From positions 124,001 through 188,000 of the forward strand of contig JAAFJP010000002.1 of assembly GCA_013298125.1 (NCBI GenBank): a stretch of DNA of 64,000 nucleotides. The letters are read 5' to 3'. Source of the stretch: Cytophagales bacterium (lineage in GTDB: Bacteria; Bacteroidota; Bacteroidia; Cytophagales; Spirosomataceae). Position 1 is the stretch's first letter, and each line of letters begins with the position of its first letter. This document shows positions 16,947 through 26,162 of the stretch, in pieces. The notes beneath the pieces are model-generated. The model searched no databases, was not told the DNA's origin, and worked only from the letters and a program-made list of their open reading frames with translations. A program made the position numbers and the translations under genes.

Positions 16947-17489
16947 ATGAGAGTGTATCGCCTTCAATCGGCACGTCATGGCTTACCCAAAGATTTTTTA
17001 TCGGGCAAAGGGGCTGAACTCACAGGCGGACGTTGGAATCCTGTGGGCGTACCTGTGGTCTATACCTCACGCACGGTAGAATTGGCTTGTTTGGAATATT
17101 TAGTTCACTACTTCGAGGGATTTCCGAACAGTAAATTGCCCGATATGTTAGTAGCTACGATTGAGATTCCTGACAATCAAATCTTAACGATTGAGCCAGA
17201 GATGTTGCCTAAAAAATGGAGAGACGTTCCTGCCCCAAAAACGCTGCAATCCGTTAGTAGTCAATGGATTAAAAATGAAAAATATGCAGCGATGCAAGTG
17301 CCTTCTGCCGTACATTCCGCCCAAACAGATTTGTCGTATAATGTTCTTCTAAACCCTAAACACGACCTAATCCAAGACGAAATTATCACAAAAATTGAGC
17401 CTTTTTATTTCGATAACCGCTTCCGAAAACCTCAGATTCAAGGGAATCAAATGAATGATTTGATTGAGGATATTTTGGGGAAGATGTAG
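16947..17489 (+). CDS. RES-domain toxin
   Basis: 180 residues, typical for RES toxins, which degrade NAD+ and so stop growth unless bound by the antitoxin. The R-E-S residues of the name are visible as arginine in GGRWNPVGVPVVYTS, glutamate in ELACLEYLVH, and serine in VPSAVHSAQTDL. MRVYRLQ at the start and NPKHDLI near the end also match. Upstream Xre antitoxin confirms the pair. The message crosses a hairpin before reaching this gene, which would reduce toxin output relative to antitoxin. Confidence 0.93.
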   Translation: MRVYRLQSARHGLPKDFLSGKGAELTGGRWNPVGVPVVYTSRTVELACLEYLVHYFEGFPNSKLPDMLVATIEIPDNQILTIEPEMLPKKWRDVPAPKTLQSVSSQWIKNEKYAAMQVPSAVHSAQTDLSYNVLLNPKHDLIQDEIITKIEPFYFDNRFRKPQIQGNQMNDLIEDILGKM

Positions 17490-17551
17490 GGAATGTTTAA
17501 AAATAATCAAATTTATTCATATAAAACATTCATTCCAAAACACAAATTAAT

Positions 17552-18181
17552 ATGGGATTAGATTATAGTCATAGAATTTATGTAAAAAAGGAGAATCTTA
17601 CAAAGACTTTAAAATATGTTTATGACCATTGTAAGAAAGATTCAACCGACTTTAAGTTTGAGGAAGAGCAATGTTACAAAATAAATGGCGATAAATTAGA
17701 AAGAATAAATTTAGACAGTATCATTAACCAAGATAGTTTTCATTATTCTATGTTTTACTCATGCCTTATTTTTGAAAAAGATGACAAAATCATAGAATAT
17801 TACCTAGAAGACTTAGTCCAAAGATTTGATCCAGAATATAGTCTAAAAGATTATCAAGTTGATAACAACTCTTACTGGGTTGGAACAATTGAAATTGACA
17901 TTGATAATTATTCATCTAAAATTGAAAACATAATTGAAATTTCATTTCGTGCTGTTACAAGTCAAATGAGTCATCTATTGGTAGAATCAAAGTCAATCAA
18001 TATTTTTTTTGAGAATTTATGTAGAGAAATTCAAGCTGAATATGCCTGTATATGGATGGAAGATGAAGGCTATAAATTAACTTGGTTTGAAGGTGAAAAA
18101 TGTAATTATGTGGTTTATAACTGGGATACAGTTCAAGAGTATGGTTTTATCCCAATAATGAAACAAATGCTACAAAAATGA
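17552..18181 (+). CDS. Hypothetical protein
   Basis: A 209-residue acidic protein whose family I cannot name. It starts MGLDYSHRIYVKKENL and contains regularly spaced hydrophobic/aromatic patches (HYSMFYSCLIFEK, YWVGTIEIDIDNY, YACIWMEDEGYKL), giving an alpha/beta impression. There is no signal peptide. The 'MGLDYxxxI' opening recurs in uncharacterised proteins of various bacteria, to my memory. Downstream of the RES toxin but with its own gap of 62 bases and AT-rich upstream region; the connection with the TA pair is unclear. Confidence 0.6.
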   Translation: MGLDYSHRIYVKKENLTKTLKYVYDHCKKDSTDFKFEEEQCYKINGDKLERINLDSIINQDSFHYSMFYSCLIFEKDDKIIEYYLEDLVQRFDPEYSLKDYQVDNNSYWVGTIEIDIDNYSSKIENIIEISFRAVTSQMSHLLVESKSINIFFENLCREIQAEYACIWMEDEGYKLTWFEGEKCNYVVYNWDTVQEYGFIPIMKQMLQK

Positions 18182-18206
18182 CAAAATTTGTTCGTCAATA
18201 AAAAAA

Positions 18207-19388
18207 TTATAACTCAACCTCCACCCTCTCATCAATCTCTTTCAAATCATTATTAAAATTAACCCCACGATTAATTAAAATTTGATTCATACTTTCCCTA
18301 ACTTCCTTATTCGGATAATTTAATATCATCTCACCTGTGTATGGGTCTAACTCCTTGATAGTCAGGTTTCCTGTTTCAAAAAGAAGTGAAATCATCTTAA
18401 TATTATCTAAATCATAAGAGTCTAATGATGTATTATCGACTACCAAATTCTCTATATGAGAATACGTTTCTTTCTTCATTTTTTCCACTAAAAATCGTGG
18501 ACTTCCTGTACTAAACCAAAAGTTTCTGAATACCTTATTTGATAAAAAATTTAATGTCCCGAAAGGATTATAAACACTATTGATGCCATCCCACGAAAAG
18601 CCATTGTACCATTCTCGCATGGTACCTAAAAGTATTTCACGAGTAGTTTGTAGCTTTATTTCTATTTCTGTTAGATAATCATCAAAATATAGCTCTAACT
18701 CTTCCTGTGTATAGCCTACAATAGTTGAATACTTTTCACTGAGTGTAATATCTTTCAAATTATTGAGATGTGAAAAGAGCGAAACCTTTGAAAATTTAGA
18801 AATTCCTGTGATAAAAACAAACTCCAAATGGCTATCTGCATTTTTAAGAACTCCATAGAATTCTCTTAAAACATCTTGATTAACTTTGGCACTGTCCATC
18901 GTATGAGTTTCTAAGAAATCAAGGATTGGCTTATCGTATTCATCTACTAAAAAAACTACTTTCCCGTATTTCCCAGATACTTTTTCAATGAGATTTTTAA
19001 GATTCCCTTTATGATTATGCGGTCCAAATCTTGCATCAATCTCTATATCAAATGATTTTGAAATTCTATTAATTTCATCCGTAATTGCCTGATTTATACC
19101 TACTTGATGATAAGTCATATCGTCAAATGAAAAGTGTATAACAGGATGTTTCTTTGTCCAATCCCAGTTATTTTCAATCCATAATCCTTCAAAAATAGAC
19201 TTATTTCCAGAGTACAATTCTTTGAGTGTAGAAACCAAAAGCGACTTACCAAAACGACGTGGGCGAGAGAAAAAATAGTGTTTCCCTTCGGTTACTAACT
19301 GATGGATTAGTTGTGTTTTATCTACATAAACGCAGTTGCGTTCACGTATTTCGGTTAAGTCTTGTATGCCTATTGGTAAATATTTCAT
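18207..19388 (-). CDS. AAA-ATPase-like protein, truncated (nuclease domain missing)
   Basis: 393 residues. N-terminal signature MKYLPIGIQDLTEIRERNC, YVDKTQLI and the P-loop RPRRFGKSLLVSTL define the AAA-ATPase-like family that usually continues into a PD-(D/E)xK nuclease domain and totals about 520 residues. VDEYDKPILDFL is the Walker B region, and FVFITGISKFSKVSLFS the sensor strand. The protein stops soon after NYPNKEVRESMNQIL, exactly where the nuclease domain normally begins, ending in an unrelated acidic tail. I start at 19388; the longer frame to 19445 would run through a promoter-like TATCTTTG and a terminator. Confidence 0.85.
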   Translation of the reverse strand: MKYLPIGIQDLTEIRERNCVYVDKTQLIHQLVTEGKHYFFSRPRRFGKSLLVSTLKELYSGNKSIFEGLWIENNWDWTKKHPVIHFSFDDMTYHQVGINQAITDEINRISKSFDIEIDARFGPHNHKGNLKNLIEKVSGKYGKVVFLVDEYDKPILDFLETHTMDSAKVNQDVLREFYGVLKNADSHLEFVFITGISKFSKVSLFSHLNNLKDITLSEKYSTIVGYTQEELELYFDDYLTEIEIKLQTTREILLGTMREWYNGFSWDGINSVYNPFGTLNFLSNKVFRNFWFSTGSPRFLVEKMKKETYSHIENLVVDNTSLDSYDLDNIKMISLLFETGNLTIKELDPYTGEMILNYPNKEVRESMNQILINRGVNFNNDLKEIDERVEVEL

Positions 19389-19392
19389 GAAA

Positions 19393-19400
19393 CAAAGATA
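19393..19400 (-). promoter_or_regulatory. -7 promoter element for the AAA-ATPase-like gene
   Basis: Minus-strand TATCTTTG ends four bases before the ATG at 19388, so the transcript is leaderless or nearly so. This supports the shorter protein start. Confidence 0.6.
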
Positions 19401-19426
19401 ATGATTTTTGGATAATCTTGATAACA

Positions 19427-19462
19427 ACAAAAAAGCCCAAACCAAACAGTCTGAGCTTCTTT
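19427..19462 (-). terminator. Intrinsic terminator downstream of the RlpA-like gene
   Basis: On the minus strand AAGCTCAGAC / GTTTGGGCTT forms a ten-base stem with small mismatches followed by T6. A second small hairpin, TCCGAACT / AGTTCGGA at 19474-19491, lies between it and the gene end. Confidence 0.65.
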
Positions 19463-19501
19463 AATATCAAATTCCGAACTGGAAAGTTCGGATTACAGTT
19501 T

Positions 19502-20302
19502 CTACAAATTCAAATGAGAACGAATCACCCCTTTATACCCATGTTGAGACAACCAAAGTAATTTTTCGTTTGCTCCTTCTTTGGTATAAAATTCTCCAAA
19601 TATCAATCTGAGAATTTTTCCTGAGTCCTTCGCTCCTACTTGTACGTAAATTTCTTCTTTCTTGATACCCATTTTCACGAGTTCATCGTATAAATCTTGT
19701 ACCATATTCAAACTCGAAAGTGCCGTTACTTGTACTCCAAAGCCTTTTGGATTTTTCTCAGCTCCACTTATGTCGTAGGTATGATTAATTGAAAATGGCT
19801 CAGCTGGTGTTTTTGGCGTTGTTGCGTTAGTCGTAGCGGCTTTGGTTTCTTCCTTGGCTGTTACTTCTCGTCCTTTTGAAAGTACATTTTCGAGTGCTTT
19901 ATCAATCACTTTCTCGGGCGTTGGTTGTGATACCACTTCCAATTTCACCTTTGCTTTTCCACTTGCCATCATGCCTAATTTTGAGGCAGCTTCTTTCGAC
20001 AAGTTAATGATTTTTCCTTCCTCCTCACATTTACAATAATCATTTACCCGAACCTGTACCGAAAGATTATTTTCTAAATTTGTAACTTTCAATAAAGTAT
20101 TCAGTGGATATTTCGAATGTGAAGCCGTCAGTTGAGCATCATCGTATTTTTCACCAAACGATGTCAATTTCCCTTTGAGGTTTGCCGCATAATAACGGGC
20201 TGTACCCTCTTCTCCGCCCTTATTGACGGACTTAATCTGGTTAGAAAAAATTTGACCAGCAAACCACAAAACTACTAATACGGATGCGATAACCTTTTTC
20301 AT
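19502..20302 (-). CDS. rlpA: RlpA-like double-psi beta-barrel protein with SPOR domain
   Basis: 266 residues: signal peptide (MKKVIASVLVVLWFAGQIFS), an RlpA-like domain (about residues 35-125: EGTARYYAANLKGKLTSFGE, LNTLLKVTNLENN, VRVNDYCKC), a linker rich in T, A and K, and a C-terminal SPOR peptidoglycan-binding domain (GFGVQVTALSSLN to GVIRSHLNL). RlpA cuts glycan strands lacking peptide stems at the septum in some bacteria. Catalytic identity is uncertain here: the family D-H pair reads as D in RVNDYCK with a different neighbour. Envelope-located; single gene with its own terminator. Confidence 0.85.
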   Translation of the reverse strand: MKKVIASVLVVLWFAGQIFSNQIKSVNKGGEEGTARYYAANLKGKLTSFGEKYDDAQLTASHSKYPLNTLLKVTNLENNLSVQVRVNDYCKCEEEGKIINLSKEAASKLGMMASGKAKVKLEVVSQPTPEKVIDKALENVLSKGREVTAKEETKAATTNATTPKTPAEPFSINHTYDISGAEKNPKGFGVQVTALSSLNMVQDLYDELVKMGIKKEEIYVQVGAKDSGKILRLIFGEFYTKEGANEKLLWLSQHGYKGVIRSHLNL

Positions 20303-20526
20303 GATGGTAACGGTTTAAATTCTACTTGGGTTAATTTTTATTCAGGATGTTAGTGATGTATCAATTCTTCAAGAATTATTTATATTATTGTAAATAAATT
20401 CTCTGTAAAATTGCTCATACTGCAAATCTAAGCAATTTCCAGTACACATATTATAGTAAACAATTAGCGTGCCAATTTTTATAAACGAACAAAAAACAGT
20501 TTGCGAAAGCATAAATTAAAAAAACT

Positions 20527-22491
20527 ATGAACCAAATCTCTTCAAACATTCAAGGGCAGCAAAGAGTCATTATTGAGAACGTAAAACCACAATTAGAAGC
20601 GGGTCGTTTTGCCGTAAAAGCCTTCGTGGGTGATGTCGTCAAGGTCGAAGCGGATGTATTTTTGGATGGTCACGACCTCCTCTCGACTAATCTTCTTTAT
20701 AAATTTTCAAAGGATAAAACGTGGACATCTATTCCGATGTCTTTTGTAGGAAATGACCACTATGAGGCATATTTTACCGTTTCAGAGAATGGTTTTTATA
20801 CCTACACCATTGAGGCTTGGGTTGATCATTCTGCCTCGTGGGAGCATGAAATGGAAGCTAAAATCAAGGACGGACAACACGTAAATGTGGAGTTGTTGAT
20901 GGGGGCAAATATCTTGGAAACGATGGCAAAAATTGCTACCAAAGAAGACAAACCCGAACTAAAATCTTACGCAAAACTTTTCCGTGACTCTAAGCATTAT
21001 GACGAAGCCGTAGCTTTTGCGGGCAGTCCACAAATGCACAAATGGATTCATCAATATCCTGACAAACAACACGTTAGCCTCCACAAAGAACTAAAAATTT
21101 GGGCGGATAGAGAAAAGGCTGGTTTCTCGGCTTGGTACTCGATGTTCCCACGTTCGGCGGCATCTAAGCCTAATACGCACGGGACTTTCAAGGATGTTGA
21201 AACAAACGTATTGCCCCGCATGAAATCTTTGGGTTTTGATGTGTTGTATATTCCGCCAATTCACCCAATCGGGATGCAATTTCGGAAAGGAAAAAATAAC
21301 TCAACGACTTGTCAGGAAGGTGAGCCTGGCGTACCGTATGGCATTGGTTCTGAATTGGGCGGACACACAGCCATTCATCCAGAATTAGGTACATTGGATG
21401 ACCTCAAACATTTGATAAGTACCTGTAAATCAATGGATATTGAATTGGCGATGGACCTGGCGATTCAATGTTCACCCGACCACCCTTGGGCAAAAGAGCA
21501 TCCAGAATGGTTCAAGATTCGCCCTGACGGAACGATTCAATATGCGGAGAATCCTCCTAAAAAATATCAGGATATTTACCCGATAAATTTTGAATCGGAG
21601 AATTGGCAGGCTCTTTGGCAAGAACTCAAAAACGTGATTATGACGTGGGCAGAATGGGGCGTGCGGATTATCCGTGTGGACAATCCGCATACGAAGGCGT
21701 TTGGTTTTTGGGAGTGGTGTATTGCCGAGGTTCAAGCGGAATATCCTGATATGATTTTCTTGGCGGAGGCGTTTACGAAGCCCCGTGTGATGGAACAATT
21801 GGCGAAGTTGGGCTATACGCATTCATACACGTATTACACATGGCGAAACACGAAGGCGGATTTGATTGGGTACATGAACGAACTCACCAAGACCGACCAA
21901 GCCTTGTATATGCGACCAAATTTTTGGTCAAATACGCATGATATTTTGCCGTACAGTTTACAAGGCGGACTCGAACCGATGTTCTTGATTCGGTATTTCA
22001 TGGCGGCTACGTTGTCGTCAAATTATGGAATTTTTGGACCTGTTTATGAGTACATGGTCAATGAAGCCAACCCTGGAAAAGAGGAATACAAAAATTCTGA
22101 AAAGTACGAAATAAGGCAATGGGACTGGAATATGGAGAATAAATTGACAAATATTATCCGTATGACCAACAAGGCGAGGGTAGAAAATACGGCTTTGCAA
22201 CGTACCAATAATATTACGTTTTGTGAGATTGACAACGATAATATTTTGGCATATCTCAAAACCGCTTGGAACGGCAATCGTATTTTATCCATCGTAAATT
22301 TAGATGCCTACAATTCACAAGGTGGTTACGTAAGAATTCCATTGGATTTGATTGGAAAAAGACCTGATGAGGAATATATTGTCCATGATTTATTGACGGG
22401 AGCAAAATATTTTTGGACGGGAGAATTTAATCCTGTGGAATTGAATCCGAATTTGATGCCGATGCATCTTTTTCGGATTGAGGATTTGTAA
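20527..22491 (+). CDS. glgE: Alpha-1,4-glucan:maltose-1-phosphate maltosyltransferase
   Basis: Extends linear alpha-1,4-glucan using maltose-1-phosphate, a trehalose-derived donor. The 654-residue protein has the family N-terminal beta domain (GRFAVKAFVGDVVKVEADVF), an inserted helical domain, then a GH13 barrel with YSMFPRSAASKPNTHGTFKD, PPIHPIGMQFRKGKNN, nucleophile D in IIRVDNPHTKAFGFWEW and acid E in IFLAEAFTKP. Those linkers are characteristic of GlgE rather than amylases. Neither TreS nor maltokinase is in the window; GlgB, the branching partner, is 30 kb away at 52757. Transcribed alone. Confidence 0.95.
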   Translation: MNQISSNIQGQQRVIIENVKPQLEAGRFAVKAFVGDVVKVEADVFLDGHDLLSTNLLYKFSKDKTWTSIPMSFVGNDHYEAYFTVSENGFYTYTIEAWVDHSASWEHEMEAKIKDGQHVNVELLMGANILETMAKIATKEDKPELKSYAKLFRDSKHYDEAVAFAGSPQMHKWIHQYPDKQHVSLHKELKIWADREKAGFSAWYSMFPRSAASKPNTHGTFKDVETNVLPRMKSLGFDVLYIPPIHPIGMQFRKGKNNSTTCQEGEPGVPYGIGSELGGHTAIHPELGTLDDLKHLISTCKSMDIELAMDLAIQCSPDHPWAKEHPEWFKIRPDGTIQYAENPPKKYQDIYPINFESENWQALWQELKNVIMTWAEWGVRIIRVDNPHTKAFGFWEWCIAEVQAEYPDMIFLAEAFTKPRVMEQLAKLGYTHSYTYYTWRNTKADLIGYMNELTKTDQALYMRPNFWSNTHDILPYSLQGGLEPMFLIRYFMAATLSSNYGIFGPVYEYMVNEANPGKEEYKNSEKYEIRQWDWNMENKLTNIIRMTNKARVENTALQRTNNITFCEIDNDNILAYLKTAWNGNRILSIVNLDAYNSQGGYVRIPLDLIGKRPDEEYIVHDLLTGAKYFWTGEFNPVELNPNLMPMHLFRIEDL

Positions 22492-22510
22492 TTAGGGAAA
22501 ATACAAATTT

Positions 22511-22633
22511 AAACATACCCACTTGTAACTTCCCGAAAGTAGAAATAACTTTCGGGAAGTTGCTGAGACTCTTACTTCTCGAAAGTTACTTCTACTTTCG
22601 AGAAGTTCTTACAAGTCAGAAGTGGGTATGTTT
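22511..22633. repeat. Nested inverted repeats forming a three-way junction
   Basis: Outer arms AAACATACCCACTT (22511-22524) and AAGTGGGTATGTTT (22620-22633) are perfect. Inside are two independent perfect hairpins: 14-base arms with ACTTCCCGAAAGT (22527-22561) and 13-base arms with ACTTCTCGAAAGT (22574-22606). Together they fold as a clover-like three-way junction. The alternative pair ACTTGTAA / TTACAAGT would compete with the outer stem. Confidence 0.85.
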
Positions 22634-22699
22634 GAAGTGATATACCTCCTTATTCATTTTCAGTAATTTCAACTATCAAAATACTTAAACCCCAAAATC

Positions 22700-23722
22700 A
22701 TGAAATCATCAATCAAGTTACTTGCTATCTATTTTTTAATTTCATCTTGCAGTGATTCAAGTAAAAAAACAGAAACTCAAATGCAGGATTCTGCAAAAGC
22801 AGAAGCTAAAACTACCGAAACCCAACCTACTCAAACTGCCACTTTTGATATTAATTCCATTCCAATTTCGGATAAATTGAACGGAGCATTTCCTTATTTT
22901 AAGTTGCCAGAAGGTTACACTTACACAGCCCCTAATAGTTATCACGGTGAAGGCGAGATTAAAGATTATGATAAAGAGTATTTTCTGATTGGTGGTAAAC
23001 TTTACCCATACGAAGGTAAAACGTTTAAGGGCGTTATTCGACTGGATGAGAAGGCGAAAGATAAAAAATTTAGTGGATTAGAAATTCAAAAAAGTTTTGA
23101 AGAAACTATTTTGAGCTTGGGAGGAGTGAAAGTAAATAATAGCGAGCCAATATTATCAGAAGAAGAAGCCAAAATCAATCAAAATGATATTAGCAATCTG
23201 TATTTACATTCAGTGCAAACAGGTTCAGAAGTTCAAACGTACGTAATTAGAAAATCAAACAAATTGATTTGGGTTCAATTTGATTTTTTGTCTTCTGATT
23301 CCAGATTTACGGTTTTAGAGACTAAAAGTTTTGAGAATAAAATGAGTATAATCTCTGCCAAAGAAATTGAAAAACAGATAGCTGATAACGGAAAAGCCAT
23401 TTTATATATCAATTTTGATGTAGATAAAGCGAGCCTAAAACCCGACGGATTAAGCACAGTGGATGAAATTGCGAAATATCTTTTATCAAATCCAACTGTA
23501 AAAATATCTATTGAAGGACACACAGACAACACAGGTGATGCTAAGCATAACAAAGATTTGTCACTTCAAAGAGCTAATACTGTGATGAATACATTAACGT
23601 CTAAACAAATCAAAAAAGAAAATTTATCAGTAATTGGCTATGGTTCAGAAAAGCCTTTGGTTGATAATAATTCGGAAGAAAATAAGGCTAAAAATAGACG
23701 AGTTGAATTAGTGAAGAAATAA
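22700..23722 (+). CDS. OmpA-family lipoprotein
   Basis: 340 residues. Lipoprotein signal with lipobox ISSC at residues 14-18, then a linker rich in K, E, T and Q. A middle domain (about 60-215) is of unknown type. The C-terminal 115 residues are an OmpA-like peptidoglycan-binding domain: ILYINFDVDKASLKPD, ISIEGHTDNTGD, LSLQRANTVMNTL and NRRVELV. It should anchor the outer membrane to the wall. The gene follows the three-way junction repeat, and the DinB-like gene lies 16 bases downstream. Confidence 0.88.
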   Translation: MKSSIKLLAIYFLISSCSDSSKKTETQMQDSAKAEAKTTETQPTQTATFDINSIPISDKLNGAFPYFKLPEGYTYTAPNSYHGEGEIKDYDKEYFLIGGKLYPYEGKTFKGVIRLDEKAKDKKFSGLEIQKSFEETILSLGGVKVNNSEPILSEEEAKINQNDISNLYLHSVQTGSEVQTYVIRKSNKLIWVQFDFLSSDSRFTVLETKSFENKMSIISAKEIEKQIADNGKAILYINFDVDKASLKPDGLSTVDEIAKYLLSNPTVKISIEGHTDNTGDAKHNKDLSLQRANTVMNTLTSKQIKKENLSVIGYGSEKPLVDNNSEENKAKNRRVELVKK

Positions 23723-23738
23723 TGTAAACCCATGAATC

Positions 23739-24200
23739 ATGCAAACCTCTCTCCTACTACTTTTCCAAAGAGATATTCAAAAACTTCATCAAGAAATAGA
23801 ATCGTATCAAGATGAATCAAAAATCTGGGAAATTTTAGATGGCACAAAAAATTCAGGCGGAAATCTTGCCCTGCATTTAATCGGGAATCTAAATAATTAT
23901 ATTGGAAAAAATTTGGGTAATACTGGTTATACCCGCAATCGTGAGGCTGAATTTTCTTCTAAAAATATTCCGAAAGAAACCCTTTTGAAAGCAATTCTTG
24001 ATGTCAAAGAAGTTGTTACAAATGTCCTCAAAAACCTCTCAGACGAGCAAATGAAAGGTATTTATTCAGAAGAAGTTTTGGGTTATGAGATGACGACGGA
24101 GTCTTTCCTAATCCACCTCCACGGACATCTGACCTACCACACAGGACAAATAAATTATCATCGAAGATTTATGTATCACGATTCTCCTCAATCATCGTAA
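23739..24200 (+). CDS. DinB-superfamily protein
   Basis: 153 residues forming a predicted four-helix bundle. Three metal-ligand histidine positions of the DinB/YfiT fold can be seen in LALHLIGNLNNYIG (first) and HLHGHLTYHTGQINYHRRF (second and third). The family contains bacillithiol/mycothiol-dependent transferases and many proteins without known substrates (DUF1572-like). Close to the OmpA-like gene on the same strand, probably cotranscribed. Confidence 0.8.
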   Translation: MQTSLLLLFQRDIQKLHQEIESYQDESKIWEILDGTKNSGGNLALHLIGNLNNYIGKNLGNTGYTRNREAEFSSKNIPKETLLKAILDVKEVVTNVLKNLSDEQMKGIYSEEVLGYEMTTESFLIHLHGHLTYHTGQINYHRRFMYHDSPQSS

Positions 24201-24247
24201 ACTACTTGAATTTCGTAGCTTTTACTTTAAAATCAGTCGATTCTCAA

Positions 24248-24292
24248 TAGCTTTGTTTGTAAATTTGTTGCAAAATTTATAAACAAAGCATA
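24248..24292. promoter_or_regulatory. Palindromic promoter region before 24293
   Basis: Two TAnnTTTG-like elements (TAGCTTTG at 24248, TAAATTTG at 24260) lie inside a nearly perfect dyad, GCTTTGTTTGTAAATTT against AAATTTATAAACAAAGC, that ends four bases before the ATG. It may be an operator or a hairpin over the start. Confidence 0.5.
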
Positions 24293-25075
24293 ATGACCAC
24301 TCAAAAGTATTCTAAACAAAGTTTTCTCTTTGTTGCAATCTTGCTATTTTCCTTTACGTCTTTTTCACAAAAAACTGATAGCACAACCGCCAGCACTACA
24401 TTTTCTGGAACGATAACGCTCACCAACAACGGCTTTGCTATCATTCCTACTTTTTCGTTAAATAGCCCTGCCGCAATCTTCAATTTATCTTGGCGAAGAG
24501 ATAAATTTAGTGTCGAACCAGACATTCGTCTCGTACCCGATGGTACAAAAGGTGGTTTTTTGTTTTGGTTAAGATACCGTTTGGTTGAGCAAAAGAAATT
24601 TAGTCTTAGAGCAGGCGTACATCCAGCGTTTAGTTTTGTACGAAAAACCGTTACAGACAAAGGCACAAGTAGAGAAATAACCGAAATGCTACGATTTGCA
24701 GCCGTTGAGATTGTGCCAAATTATAAAATTACACCCAATTGGAGCGTTGGGGCAATGTATTTAGAAGGACATGGAATACAAAGTCATGGTCCACAAACGA
24801 CCCGTGTTTTATTCTTGAATACCAGCATTTCTAATATCAAATTAGGTGGAGATTATAGGTTTACTTTCATTCCAAATGTTTATTTTTTGAATACTGACGG
24901 TTATACTGGCGATTATTTTACCGCCACGAGCATTTTATCAAATACCAAACTTCCATTTAGCTTGCAAGGCACTATCAATCAGACATTGAACTCAAATATT
25001 CCAGGTAATCAAGATTTTATGTGGAATGTGGGAATCACTTATGCTTTTAGTAAAGAATTTAAAAGGGTTAAATGA
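24293..25075 (+). CDS. Probable outer-membrane beta-barrel protein
   Basis: 260 residues with a signal peptide (hydrophobic FLFVAILLFSFTSFSQ, cleavage after SQ). The rest consists of alternating amphipathic strands with aromatic girdles (GFLFWLRYRLVEQKKF, LRAGVHPAFSFVRK, NWSVGAMYLEGHG, FMWNVGITYAFSK) and ends in a strand close to the C-terminus, as barrel proteins do. No family is recognised. A palindromic region just upstream suggests regulation. The gene is followed by the 25083-25143 inverted repeat. Confidence 0.7.
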   Translation: MTTQKYSKQSFLFVAILLFSFTSFSQKTDSTTASTTFSGTITLTNNGFAIIPTFSLNSPAAIFNLSWRRDKFSVEPDIRLVPDGTKGGFLFWLRYRLVEQKKFSLRAGVHPAFSFVRKTVTDKGTSREITEMLRFAAVEIVPNYKITPNWSVGAMYLEGHGIQSHGPQTTRVLFLNTSISNIKLGGDYRFTFIPNVYFLNTDGYTGDYFTATSILSNTKLPFSLQGTINQTLNSNIPGNQDFMWNVGITYAFSKEFKRVK

Positions 25076-25082
25076 CTTTTTC

Positions 25083-25143
25083 GTAGGGGCGTATCGCATA
25101 CGCCCTCGGGCGAAATAAACGGGCGTATGCGATACGCCCCTAC
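25083..25143. repeat. Perfect 23-base inverted repeat (REP/MITE-like)
   Basis: Arms 25083-25105 (GTAGGGGCGTATCGCATACG...) and 25121-25143 are perfect reverse complements with a 15-base loop. GC content is far above the neighbourhood. The word GTAGGGGCGTATxGCATACGCCC is, from memory, a dispersed repeat in unrelated bacteria. Confidence 0.9.
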
Positions 25144-25148
25144 AATAA

Positions 25149-26159
<1,011 letters not shown>

Positions 26160-26162
26160 ATT

